60,952 nt of DNA from Nanobdellota archaeon (GTDB lineage Archaea; Nanobdellota; Nanobdellia; Woesearchaeales; JAHIVG01), in NCBI GenBank assembly GCA_018816705.1, contig JAHIVG010000103.1:1-60952 (forward strand). Direction: 5' to 3'. How positions within the stretch are numbered: position 1 is the first letter of the stretch; the number at the start of each line of letters is the position of its first letter. Position numbers and translations under genes: made by a program. Below the pieces are notes generated by a model. That model did no database searches and had not been told where the DNA came from. It saw nothing but the letters and a program-made list of their open reading frames with translations. Below are positions 25,725-35,212 of the stretch, one piece after another.

Positions 25725-26783
25725 TTACGGCTCCAGGGTCAGAGTTTTCGACTTCTTGTCATGGGACTTTATAAAGCGGGATAGTCTCTTATTAGGTGTC
25801 TTGTTGTTTTTCATTGTATCCAAGGCCTCTTTCATGAGAGCATAATTCTCGAACACAGCCTGGCCTTTCTGCGTGTTCTCCTCGATGGACTGCTCCAAGG
25901 CCTTGAACTGCTTGAGCTGCTCCTCCTTGATGCGCTCCAATTTTTCCCTTTCCATGTCTTGAGCGGTCTTCTTCGGTGCCTCATGCATCTTAGAGAGAAT
26001 CTCTACTGCTGCGGAGAGGGAGGGCAAAGGATTTGTCTCTTTCCCTTCGTGCAGCTTCATCTTGAAGGGTGCGATCTCGCCTTCTTGCGTCTCATATGGG
26101 GCTGGTCTCTCGGCGAGAAGATTCCCCAGTTCCTGGAAGAGGGTTTGTTTCTCTTCTGCTGTGAGGGATTTGGCATTCTTGTCTACGCCTGCGCGCAGGC
26201 AGAGCTCCTCTGCGAAAATCCCCCCGAGGAAGAACCTTGTGGCCAAGAACTTGACGATACTGTCCCCTGCCCTGCTGATGGTCTCTGAGAAAGTCTTGCT
26301 GTCCATGCTGCGAAGGTCGACTGATTCCGGAAACTTGTATTCTGCTCCCCTGGTGATCTCCCTGTCTTTCCACATGCGCTTCTCAAGGACCATCTCGATC
26401 TTCTTGTCCTTCAGGATTATGAGGTTGCCGGTGCCGAAGAGCTCAAGGATCATCGTGAGCTTTTCTTTGGCCTCTAGCTCTAATATCAGTATGCGCTCAA
26501 AGCCGTGCTGAGCAATGCTGCGGATCCAGCATCCTGCAAGCAGCTTCCTCAGCCTCTGGCAGAACATCGGCGGCTCTGCCTGTGGTGGCTTTGTATCTGT
26601 GAAGAAGATGTAAGTGGGGAAGACTATCTTGAGCAGCCGCTTGCCCTCGTTCGGCACATGGAAGTGGAACAGGAACTCCTTCTTGCCCTGCTGGAAGAGC
26701 TTCTGCAGCCTCGCTCCTTTGAGGAGCTGCAGCTCCTTGGCCATTATCCCCAATTCCAAGGCAGATAGTTCGCGCTTCTTCAT
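25725..26783 (-). CDS. NFACT-N domain protein (Rqc2/FbpA-like), short form
   Basis: ELSALELGIMAKELQLLKGARLQKLFQ; lacks an obvious C-terminal NFACT-R domain. Confidence 0.75.
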   Translation of the reverse strand: MKKRELSALELGIMAKELQLLKGARLQKLFQQGKKEFLFHFHVPNEGKRLLKIVFPTYIFFTDTKPPQAEPPMFCQRLRKLLAGCWIRSIAQHGFERILILELEAKEKLTMILELFGTGNLIILKDKKIEMVLEKRMWKDREITRGAEYKFPESVDLRSMDSKTFSETISRAGDSIVKFLATRFFLGGIFAEELCLRAGVDKNAKSLTAEEKQTLFQELGNLLAERPAPYETQEGEIAPFKMKLHEGKETNPLPSLSAAVEILSKMHEAPKKTAQDMEREKLERIKEEQLKQFKALEQSIEENTQKGQAVFENYALMKEALDTMKNNKTPNKRLSRFIKSHDKKSKTLTLEP

Positions 26784-26905
26784 GCCAAGATTGCCGTCCA
26801 AGGGTTTATTTAAAGGTTGTGGGATAAGAATTCAGAAATCGATGTCATCACTAAAGAATAATAATTTGAGTAAGATTTATAAATTGAACAAGTCTCCCCC
26901 TGAGG

Positions 26906-28147
26906 ATGGCAATCCAGGGCAAGAGTAAAACATTGGAATATGTCCACCGTGAACTTCCCCACATCCCAATCCCTGAATTCGAAAGGGTTACTGTTGACTT
27001 GAATTGGAGATGGGGATTAAAAGACATTTTTGGATTCCAAAAATCAAAATTAGCGAAAAAGGTTGGATACCCTCTTATTGTAAGATCAGATTCAAAACAT
27101 GAGGATGGTCTTGGAAGGAGCTTTGCAGGGATTTTCAATTCAGATGTCGTGAATTCACCTTCGGAACTTGAAAGAGCGATAAGGAAATGCAGGGATGAAT
27201 ATGACCAGGACACGGCTGCTACTTATTCAGAAGTAAGAAATATAAAGGCACCAACCGGCCCGATTGATCTAATGTTCATGCGTTATCAAAAACCTTCTGT
27301 TTTATGTGTCATAACACGACATCCTCATCAAGAAGATGCGCACTATGTTGATTTTGAAGTGAATATAGGGACACGTTTTCCGAATAGATATGGCTTCATT
27401 TTCTATGAAAATTCAGATATAATACGAACAATAGAACATTTTTTTACCAAGACCGGGGATAGCAGGTTAATTGAGTATGTTTACAGGAAAGGATTCTTCT
27501 TTCAGTTTGCCGAAGCTCTTGGTCATTATAAGGAGGTTGAAAGATTAAAAGAGTTTGATGATGACAAGGTCGCATACCAGATGGAATCAACCCTATTGCC
27601 GTATTCTTTCGTGCAGTGGAGGCCTTTCAGAAGGAAAGAGAAGGCCAATTTCAGAGTCGAGGATATTGCTCCCCCGGTTGATGGAGAGAGAGTCTTGCTG
27701 GCCCCAACTGTTTTCAGCATCACCTCTGAACAAGGCATCCAAGCCCTTCATTTCCCAAATGACTCGTATGGGCTCAGTAAGCCTGATCGCAAAACATATC
27801 ATTGGGAAAGAGAAATATCACAATTATGGGATGATGCAGAACCGCTCAGGCAAACGGGTATCCCAATTGCGTTCTCATTCTATGAAATCAGCAGGTATGG
27901 GAATCCTTTGGACAAAAAATCAGTGGTTCTGCCCGATGTGTCATTCTTCCATTATGATTTAACCCTGTATGATGACCAGAATAGGCCAATAACAACTTCT
28001 GCTTGGCAGGTACATGATGCCTTCAGATTCTTAGAAAGGGAAAGCCTCGTGGGCCTTGTCGGAGATGCACCGTTCGTAGAACATTATTGTCAATTCATCA
28101 AATATTGGAGCGACGGCATCAAAAGAGTAGTAGAGTTCATCAAGTGA
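26906..28147 (+). CDS. PEP/pyruvate-binding (PPDK N-terminal-like) domain protein, tentative
   Basis: YPLIVRSDSKHEDGLGRSFAGIFNSDVV. Confidence 0.5.
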   Translation: MAIQGKSKTLEYVHRELPHIPIPEFERVTVDLNWRWGLKDIFGFQKSKLAKKVGYPLIVRSDSKHEDGLGRSFAGIFNSDVVNSPSELERAIRKCRDEYDQDTAATYSEVRNIKAPTGPIDLMFMRYQKPSVLCVITRHPHQEDAHYVDFEVNIGTRFPNRYGFIFYENSDIIRTIEHFFTKTGDSRLIEYVYRKGFFFQFAEALGHYKEVERLKEFDDDKVAYQMESTLLPYSFVQWRPFRRKEKANFRVEDIAPPVDGERVLLAPTVFSITSEQGIQALHFPNDSYGLSKPDRKTYHWEREISQLWDDAEPLRQTGIPIAFSFYEISRYGNPLDKKSVVLPDVSFFHYDLTLYDDQNRPITTSAWQVHDAFRFLERESLVGLVGDAPFVEHYCQFIKYWSDGIKRVVEFIK

Positions 28148-28199
28148 ATAATTAACTGTCACCGAAACCTTATTAAGACACCTGGCATGCTTAGGCACC

Positions 28200-28748
28200 A
28201 TGTTCATAAGGTTGAAGAAAATAAATGGTCAGCTCTATGCCTACAGGGTCAGGAACACGTGGACCAAGAAAGGGGCAAGGCAGAAGTCAGTCAAGTACCT
28301 TGGCAAGGCGCTTGAACTCGACAAGCCTGGAAAGCTTTCGTTCGAGGAATTCTTGAAGAAGTACCCGGCAGGCTTCATCGAGGAGGCAGAGCTCAAGCAG
28401 ATCATAGCAGCATTGGTATCATGGGAGCTGCAGCGCAGAGGCTTCAAGGCGAAGGAGGGATTTGTCAAAGGCGATGTGAACATCCAGCTCAACAAGCTCC
28501 AGCCTGAGATGAACGGCAAGCCCTTGATAATCAAGATGGGAGAAGGCTATCTCTGCGCCGAGACAATCAAGGCATTGCTGAGCTTCAGGCAGAAGGAAGA
28601 GGACCCTGAGACGGCAGGCATGAGGCTTGCAAACTCGTTCATCAGTGCGGGCATCCAGGTGCCGAAAGAAGTCTTCGTGAAAGTGTTCGAGAAGTGCTGC
28701 TACTTCGAGGAGCCAGAGGTAGAGACCTCATTGAAGAATTTTGAATAG
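28200..28748 (+). CDS. Conserved hypothetical protein
   Basis: 182 aa; MFIRLKKINGQLYAYRVRNTWTKKGARQKSVKYLGK. Confidence 0.7.
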   Translation: MFIRLKKINGQLYAYRVRNTWTKKGARQKSVKYLGKALELDKPGKLSFEEFLKKYPAGFIEEAELKQIIAALVSWELQRRGFKAKEGFVKGDVNIQLNKLQPEMNGKPLIIKMGEGYLCAETIKALLSFRQKEEDPETAGMRLANSFISAGIQVPKEVFVKVFEKCCYFEEPEVETSLKNFE

Positions 28749-29191
28749 ACAACCTCGTCCTTGTCAGGATAATAATGGCTCTTCAGCACAGCATCCTTCT
28801 TGGCCCCCATCTTCTCATAGAACCTATGAGCACGGACGTTGTCGTCATGTGTCATTATGAACAGCTTCCTCACCCTGAAACCCTGGCTTTTGAAGAAGGC
28901 TGCAGCTTCCTCCTCCATGGCCTTGAAGAGCTTATTTGCCACACCCTTACCCCTCGCATCCTGGATGATGCCGATATGATACAGCTCGTACAGGCCGTGA
29001 CTCGGACGGCCGTGCATCACCCAGCTGATCAACCCAAGACACATCCCAACCTCAACAGCGATGATGTAGTGATGGTGCTGCTCAAGCTCTTTCAGGAAGG
29101 TCTTCTCGGCCTCGGTCTTCATGTTGAAGCATTCGACCATCAGGGGCACCACTAATCCCGAGTCGTCTTTGGTCGCGTCCCTTATCTCCAT
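28700..29191 (-). CDS. GNAT-family N-acetyltransferase
   Basis: LYHIGIIQDARGKGVANKLFKAMEEEAAAFFKSQG. Confidence 0.85.
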   Translation of the reverse strand: MEIRDATKDDSGLVVPLMVECFNMKTEAEKTFLKELEQHHHYIIAVEVGMCLGLISWVMHGRPSHGLYELYHIGIIQDARGKGVANKLFKAMEEEAAAFFKSQGFRVRKLFIMTHDDNVRAHRFYEKMGAKKDAVLKSHYYPDKDEVVYSKFFNEVSTSGSSK

Positions 29192-31006
29192 TCATTCCAC
29201 CGTCACAGATTTTGCCAGGTTGCGGGGCTTATCGATATCGCAGCCGCGCAGGTCAGCGATATGGTAAGCGAGCAGCTGAAGCGGGATCACCGTGAGGAAC
29301 GGCGAGACGAGCTCGTGCACCTTGGGGATGGTTATCTTGTGGGCTACAAGCCTGTCCAGTGCAGGGTCTTCCTGGGATACGACCGCGATTATCTTGCCGC
29401 CCCTGGCCTTGACCTCTTCCATGTTGCTGAGGATCTTCTCATAGGCACCGCTCTTGGGCGCGACGAAGACCACGGGCATCTTCTCATCTATGAGTGCTAT
29501 GGGACCATGCTTCATCTCTGCTGCCGGGTAGCCCTCGGCGTGCATGTAGGATATCTCCTTCAGCTTGAGAGCACCCTCTAATGCCACTGGATAGTTCAGA
29601 CCACGACCCAAATATAGGAAGTTGTTGCCCTCGAAATAAGACTCAGCAATCTTCCTTATCTCCTTACTCTTCTTCAGTATCTCTGCCATGTGTTTAGGCA
29701 CCAGGTTGATATGGTGCTGAAGCTCCCTCGCCTTAGCAGGGGTTATCTGCCCTCTCTCGAGGGCAACCAGGATTATGAAGAGGTACATTGCGGCGAGCTG
29801 GGATGTGAAGGCCTTGGTGCTCGCAACCCCTATCTCAGGGCCTGCATGCAGATATATACCCCCTCCTGTCTCCCTTGCTATGGAGCTGCCGACGACGTTG
29901 ATGATGCCGAGGGTCTTGGCCCCTTTCTTCTTGGCCTCTCTGAGGGCGGCCAAGGTGTCTGCTGTCTCGCCAGACTGGCTCACGACGATTACGAGGTCAT
30001 TCTCATCCACGATGGGGTTGCGGTAGCGGAACTCGGAAGCATACTCCACCTCTGTGGGAATACATGCTATCTCTTCGAAGAGGTACTCTGCGATGAGGGC
30101 CGCGTGCCAGGACGTGCCGCAGGCCGTGATTATCACCCTGCGCATCTTCTTGAGGAAGCCCTTACCCAAATAATCCAGGCCTCCGAAGTGAGGGCCCTCG
30201 TCGGTGATCCTGCCCCTGAGGGTGTTCTCCATGCTTTCGGGCTGCCCCATTATCTCTTTCAGCATGAAATGCCTAAAGCCACCCTTCTCTATCTCCTCGA
30301 TGCTCCAGGTTATCCTGTCCTCCTTCTTGTTCAGCTTCTTCTTGTCCTGGGTCATGACGCTGTAGCCGTCCCTTGTTATGAAGGCCATGTCCCCGTCGTC
30401 CAGGTAGACGACTTTCTTGGTGTAAGGCACGATGGGTGAGGCATCGCTGGCGATGAAGAACTCATGGTCGCCCAGGCCAATCATCAGTGGGGAACCGTTC
30501 CTGGCTGCAAGCAGCCTGTCTTCGTCCTTGTGCATGACCAGCAGGCCGTAAGTGCCCCTTACCTGGGCGAGGGCCCGCCTTGTGGCCTCTGCGAGGTCCC
30601 CGTGGTAATAGTGGCAGACAAGGTTGGCAATGACCTCTGAATCCGTATCAGAGCTAAAGGAGTAACCCTTCTTGATAAGTTTGGCCTTGAGCTTTGCATA
30701 GTTCTCGACGATGCCGTTATGGACGATGGCGATGTTACCGAAACAGCTTATGTGGGGGTGGGCATTCTTCTGCGTTACCTCTCCGTGCGTGGCCCACCTC
30801 GTGTGGCCGATGCCTACGGTGCCTTTGCCGAGCTTGAAATCCTTGACCTCCCCTATCTGGCCCACGTGCTTCGACAACAGCAATCCTTTGTCGCTCCTGA
30901 TGGTGACGCCCCAGGAATCATAACCGCGGTATTCGAGCTGCTTCAGGCCGTTGATGATTATACTGTCCGCGTCCTTGGTCCCGATGTAGCCGAATATTCC
31001 GCACAT
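29192..31006 (-). CDS. glmS: Glucosamine-fructose-6-phosphate aminotransferase (isomerizing)
   Basis: MCGIFGYIG N-terminus, two SIS domains, C-terminal KPRNLAKSVTVE. Confidence 0.96.
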   Translation of the reverse strand: MCGIFGYIGTKDADSIIINGLKQLEYRGYDSWGVTIRSDKGLLLSKHVGQIGEVKDFKLGKGTVGIGHTRWATHGEVTQKNAHPHISCFGNIAIVHNGIVENYAKLKAKLIKKGYSFSSDTDSEVIANLVCHYYHGDLAEATRRALAQVRGTYGLLVMHKDEDRLLAARNGSPLMIGLGDHEFFIASDASPIVPYTKKVVYLDDGDMAFITRDGYSVMTQDKKKLNKKEDRITWSIEEIEKGGFRHFMLKEIMGQPESMENTLRGRITDEGPHFGGLDYLGKGFLKKMRRVIITACGTSWHAALIAEYLFEEIACIPTEVEYASEFRYRNPIVDENDLVIVVSQSGETADTLAALREAKKKGAKTLGIINVVGSSIARETGGGIYLHAGPEIGVASTKAFTSQLAAMYLFIILVALERGQITPAKARELQHHINLVPKHMAEILKKSKEIRKIAESYFEGNNFLYLGRGLNYPVALEGALKLKEISYMHAEGYPAAEMKHGPIALIDEKMPVVFVAPKSGAYEKILSNMEEVKARGGKIIAVVSQEDPALDRLVAHKITIPKVHELVSPFLTVIPLQLLAYHIADLRGCDIDKPRNLAKSVTVE

Positions 31007-31007
31007 G

Positions 31008-31691
31008 TTATCGCCCTAGGAAGGCCTCGATCTCAGGGATGTCTGAGGGCTGGCCGAGGTCGAGCCAGTAGTCGTGCAAAACCTTGATCTTGACCTTATT
31101 CTTGGCTGCAAGGGCTGTCAATGCGTCTGTGAGCTCGAGCTCGCCACGGGGAGAAGGCTTAAGCCCCTTGAGGGCAGGGAATATCTCCTTGGTGAGCTTG
31201 TACAGCCCAGTATTGATCAGGTTTGAAGGAGGGTGCTTGGGTTTCTCCAATATCTTCAACAGCCGCTCGCCATCAACCTGCAGCACGCCGTACTTTCCCG
31301 GATTGTCCACCTCCTTGGCTGCCATATACATGAATCTGTCGTCGATAAGCATCAGCCTCATGTCATCCGGGGACCACAGGTTGTCAGCTCCCACGACGAT
31401 GAAACCGCCCTTGACATGCTTCTCTGCCAGCAAGACAGCCTCTGCTGTGCCGCCTGGCTTGTCCTGTTCTATGAACTCGGCGTCAATGCTTTCCTCTGCG
31501 AAGAAATCTTTGATCTGTTCGCCCAGGTGTCCTATGACGACGACAAAGGATGTTATGCCGGCCTCCTGGAGGTTGCTGACCAAGTAAGAAAGGAAGGGCC
31601 TGCCCCCTATAGGGATGAGGCATTTCGGAACCTTGTCTGTGAGAGGACGCATCCTCACACCACTGCCGGCTGCGAGTATAACTGCTTTCAT
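31008..31691 (-). CDS. Sugar nucleotidyltransferase
   Basis: MKAVILAAGSGVRMRPLTDKVPKCLIPIGGRPFL. Confidence 0.92.
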   Translation of the reverse strand: MKAVILAAGSGVRMRPLTDKVPKCLIPIGGRPFLSYLVSNLQEAGITSFVVVIGHLGEQIKDFFAEESIDAEFIEQDKPGGTAEAVLLAEKHVKGGFIVVGADNLWSPDDMRLMLIDDRFMYMAAKEVDNPGKYGVLQVDGERLLKILEKPKHPPSNLINTGLYKLTKEIFPALKGLKPSPRGELELTDALTALAAKNKVKIKVLHDYWLDLGQPSDIPEIEAFLGR

Positions 31692-31800
31692 AGCTCAGCG
31701 GGATAACTCAGGGGGTTTATTAATTTTATTAAAAACTGATTCATAATTGACCATACATCGACGGGAAAATAAAGGGGTTGTTTTATAGAAAATGATAATA

Positions 31801-31824
31801 ATATTATGAATTGATTCATAATAT
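31801..31824. promoter_or_regulatory. 24-bp palindrome ATATTATGAAT-TG-ATTCATAATAT, candidate operator
   Basis: 11-bp perfect arms; half-site ATTCATAAT also at 31739-31747. Confidence 0.6.
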
Positions 31825-31863
31825 TCGAAAGATTTTTATAATCCGATCACTCTCACTTTTCGC

Positions 31864-31992
31864 ATGAACGCGAGGGATTTCGTCTACGTCGACCCTAAAG
31901 ACAAGTGGAACTGGATTCTCGGCGCACTCGCAATATTCCTGCTCTGGTGGGGGCTGAAGACCATATTAAGAAGTCTCACTTTAGCATCATGA
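31864..31992 (+). CDS. 42-aa predicted membrane microprotein
   Basis: MNARDFVYVDPKDKWNWILGALAIFLLWWGLKTILRSLTLAS; stop overlaps the next start (ATGA). Confidence 0.6.
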   Translation: MNARDFVYVDPKDKWNWILGALAIFLLWWGLKTILRSLTLAS

Positions 31993-32912
31993 AGAACGAT
32001 CACTACGTACTGCGAAGGGGAAACAAGCTCGAATACTGTGAAGCTGGACTGATCACCCCTGAGAACGCCCTCCTGCTAAGCCATCCTATAAGGCTGCAGA
32101 TACTCAGGCTGCTGGCCAAGAGGGAGATGTACCCTGCAGAGATAGCGTCGACGATCGGCGTGCACGAGCAGAAGGTATACTACCACATAAGGCAGCTTAT
32201 GAATGCAGGAATGCTCACTATCTACGAACGCAGCGAGATAAGGGGGACTGTGGCCAAGAGATACAAGGCTACAAGCCTCAACTTCTGCCTCAGCCTGGGA
32301 GGGGAATGGCAGAACGCCAGGAAGCTGCTATCGACCAAGAAAGAGAAGCTAAGCTATCTCTCACCCTTCATAGAGGGGACTGAGTTCAACTCGACATTCG
32401 TCGTCGGCAGCCCGGACCCGCACGGCCCGCACAAAGCAAGGGCGAGGGACTCCCACTATGCTGTTGAACTGGCCTTGTTCCTAGGCAACTACTGCTCTAC
32501 CAAGTCTCACTTTTCCACTATGCTGGACGTCGACATGAACATGAAGACTGATCCAGGCAATCTCATACTCGTCGGGGGGCCTGTCACGAACCTGCTCGTC
32601 GACTCGGTGAACAAGGCCTTGCCAGTGAGATTCAGCAAGAAGAAGCCTTGGGAACTGGTGTCCTCCACCACAGGGAAGAAGTACACCGAGGAGACCACAG
32701 GCATAGTGGCCAGGATACCTAATCCAGGATCAGACAGCCTCCTGCTCGTATTGGCAGGCATAAGGGCAGCAGGCACGAAATCAGCTGTCCTTGCAGTGAC
32801 GACCAACAAGGCGTTCAAGGACTTCAAGGGTGAGGAAAGCTATTGCAGGGTCGTGAACGGATTCGACCTGGACGGCGACGGGAGGGTGGACAATGTCGAG
32901 ATACTCGAATAG
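31989..32912 (+). CDS. ArsR-like winged-helix protein with large C-terminal S-layer-like domain
   Basis: LLLSHPIRLQILRLLAKREMYPAEIASTIGVHEQKVYYHIRQLMNAG; start at 31989 preferred over the listed 31905. Confidence 0.75.
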   Translation: MKNDHYVLRRGNKLEYCEAGLITPENALLLSHPIRLQILRLLAKREMYPAEIASTIGVHEQKVYYHIRQLMNAGMLTIYERSEIRGTVAKRYKATSLNFCLSLGGEWQNARKLLSTKKEKLSYLSPFIEGTEFNSTFVVGSPDPHGPHKARARDSHYAVELALFLGNYCSTKSHFSTMLDVDMNMKTDPGNLILVGGPVTNLLVDSVNKALPVRFSKKKPWELVSSTTGKKYTEETTGIVARIPNPGSDSLLLVLAGIRAAGTKSAVLAVTTNKAFKDFKGEESYCRVVNGFDLDGDGRVDNVEILE

Positions 32913-33011
32913 GTCTCACTTTTTACGAATACCGATCAGGATTCCAACTAGTAACTTTCATTCAGCCCATATAAGGGCGATTTTCGACTTAATAGGGGAA
33001 GAGGTGGAATA

Positions 33012-33671
33012 ATGCTCTGGATCTTCAGAAAAAGCCGATTTGAGGCCCTATCGAGGCGTATAGACACTGCCTTAGGGGGTATGGAGAAGGACATCTACAG
33101 CCTCCAGGACTGGATAAGGCACCTCCATGACCGGGACGAGGGGCTTAAGAAGTCCCACCAGGAGCATATAGTCCTCACCAAGAGGGACATCACCCACCTC
33201 AACTCCTGGATAAAGTACCTCTACAAGCATATGTCGACGCTGCACGGCAGCATGAAGCAGCTCGGCGAAGGCCTGGAAGACATCAGGAAGACCAATGAAG
33301 AGATGTCTAAGAAGCTTAAGGAGATCGAGTCTAACTCTCACTTTTTACCTGTACAACCTAGGGCTCAGCTCAAGGCCCAGCCTATGGCTCATAAGCCTGG
33401 ATCCGGGCCTGTCTTAGCTGATCTCACCCTCCATGATGTCGGTGAGCTCTCACCTTCGGAGAAGGCGCTCATCATGGTGCTGTACACAGAACCAATACCA
33501 TCAAGCTATCATTCCATCGCCTCGAAATTGGGTTTGAATTACACAACTGTCAAGAACCTCATGTATAAGGCCAAGAAGAAGGGCTTTGTCATCAAGAGCC
33601 GGCTGAATGAGGATGGGGAAAAGGAATTCTACCTTGACAAGGCCATGCGGATCAAGGTATCCGGAAGATAA
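33012..33671 (+). CDS. Coiled-coil protein with C-terminal winged helix DNA-binding domain
   Basis: LSPSEKALIMVLY...SIASKLGLNYTTVKNLMYKAKKKGFV. Confidence 0.75.
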   Translation: MLWIFRKSRFEALSRRIDTALGGMEKDIYSLQDWIRHLHDRDEGLKKSHQEHIVLTKRDITHLNSWIKYLYKHMSTLHGSMKQLGEGLEDIRKTNEEMSKKLKEIESNSHFLPVQPRAQLKAQPMAHKPGSGPVLADLTLHDVGELSPSEKALIMVLYTEPIPSSYHSIASKLGLNYTTVKNLMYKAKKKGFVIKSRLNEDGEKEFYLDKAMRIKVSGR

Positions 33672-33690
33672 ACGGGGGATAAATAGGGGT

Positions 33691-33966
33691 GTGACACGTG
33701 TCACGGGTGTGTCACACTAGTGACATAGACGACAAACTGGTTATTGAGTGACACATCACTTGTGACGTGTCACTGTGTCACTTACCTGGTGTCACATGTG
33801 TGACACATCGATGACATCGACGGTAAACAAGCTCGACTTAACAAGCAGAAGATATGTGGATCCGGGCTTGTTCGTGGGATTTCCGGAAGTGACACACGTG
33901 TGTCACACTAGTGACATAGACGACAAACTGGGAAAACGGTGACACACGTCACGGGTGGAGTGACAC
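33691..33966. repeat. Array of GTGACA/TGTCAC half-sites and palindromes
   Basis: About 16 half-sites; GTGACACGTGTCAC at 33691; 34-bp direct repeat 33707-33740 = 33898-33931. Confidence 0.85.
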
Positions 33967-34470
33967 AGAGTTTTCGAGAATTTTCTTGAGAATCTGCCTG
34001 GCGATCGCTCGCGAGGGGGTCTTGGAGGAGTCGGCTGTGAGGACCTTGAAGCCTGATTCCTCTGCTTCGTTCCCGCAGATATCAAGGTTCTCACATTCCA
34101 GGTTCTCCTTGATCTTCTCAGCAGAGTATTTCCTCTCCTCGAGGCGCCTCTTGAGGATGGCTGGAGAGCAGTGCAGGACTATACAGAAGTCGAACAGTGA
34201 GGGATCCATCACCTGGCTGAGGTGACCCTCGACGATGACTGACTTATCATCTTCCCTGGCCTTCTTCAGGATAGGGCCTAAACGCTCATTAAGGCTCTTA
34301 GAATCGACTATCTGACAGTCCCTCTGTTCATCATATCCCTCTGAGAGATCATGCTCCTTTATGAAGGCTGTAAGCCCTATCAGATGGCATCCTAGTAAAA
34401 GTGAGAGTTCCTTAGCTAATTCACTCTTGCCGGTGCCCGGCGTACCTGTGATGGCCAATATGAATCGCAT
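33949..34470 (-). CDS. AK6/Fap7-like adenylate kinase family NTPase
   Basis: MRFILAITGTPGTGKSELAKELS; start MRF preferred. Confidence 0.85.
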   Translation of the reverse strand: MRFILAITGTPGTGKSELAKELSLLLGCHLIGLTAFIKEHDLSEGYDEQRDCQIVDSKSLNERLGPILKKAREDDKSVIVEGHLSQVMDPSLFDFCIVLHCSPAILKRRLEERKYSAEKIKENLECENLDICGNEAEESGFKVLTADSSKTPSRAIARQILKKILENSVSLHP

Positions 34471-34501
34471 GAGCCGATGCGGTGAAGTGACATTTATAAA
34501 A

Positions 34502-35116
34502 CTATGCTCGGCGCCTGACAAGCCAGGTGGCCAGCAAAGCCACTATGACCACTGCTCCACCGACGAGAAACCATATGACCGGCTCGGGGACGAGGGCTGA
34601 TCTGACTGTCTCCACAGCCTCGGGAATAGGGGCAGCTGCTAGGTCTGGAACGGCCTCTGCCATAGGCTGGGCAGCCTCTTTAGCCATGTCTGCAGACCCG
34701 GCCAGCGTCTTGAACACCGCAGGCCTCTTGAAGAATGCCAGGATGCCTGCTCCGACGACCAGTGCGGCGATGGACGGGAGGATGTGCCTTATCTTGACAG
34801 AGACACCTTCCTTGGTGTCAGGGGTGATGACTATGAACTTGTTGGCGAGGGTGTAATGGTTGACCTCCTTGCCCTTCTTGCTGTAGTGGAACTCCTCGAC
34901 GTTGACGAGCTTTGCAGCGAGGAGCTGCTGGAGGTTGTAATGCACAGTGGATAGGGGTATGTCCAGCTCCTTGGCGATCCCGGTCTCGGTAGCGTCCTTC
35001 TCAGCGAGGTGATCCAGTATCTTCCTGCATGTCTCGCTCGAGATGACGTTCGCAAGCTTCTTCGCCTTGTCCTCCTTCATCGAGACCAGCACAAAGGTCT
35101 CATTCTTCTTCTTCAT
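34502..35116 (-). CDS. ArsR-like winged-helix protein with C-terminal TM segments
   Basis: ISSETCRKILDHLAEKDATETGIAKELDIPLSTVHYNLQQL; two TM segments. Confidence 0.85.
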   Translation of the reverse strand: MKKKNETFVLVSMKEDKAKKLANVISSETCRKILDHLAEKDATETGIAKELDIPLSTVHYNLQQLLAAKLVNVEEFHYSKKGKEVNHYTLANKFIVITPDTKEGVSVKIRHILPSIAALVVGAGILAFFKRPAVFKTLAGSADMAKEAAQPMAEAVPDLAAAPIPEAVETVRSALVPEPVIWFLVGGAVVIVALLATWLVRRRA

Positions 35117-35212
35117 GGGAAGTGTATGGTATCTTGCTTATTTAAAGGTTGTCAAGGGTTCAAAGCGGGTTGAAGCGATAGCTATATAAGTGCAGGATGG
35201 CTTCTGGTGCGC

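Noticed and set aside
29690-30439. 249-aa plus-strand ORF
   Set aside because: Antisense to the strongly supported glmS gene; typical mirror ORF in GC-rich coding sequence
33691-33966. Possible CRISPR array
   Set aside because: Repeats are short palindromic half-sites with irregular spacing and no unique equal-length spacers
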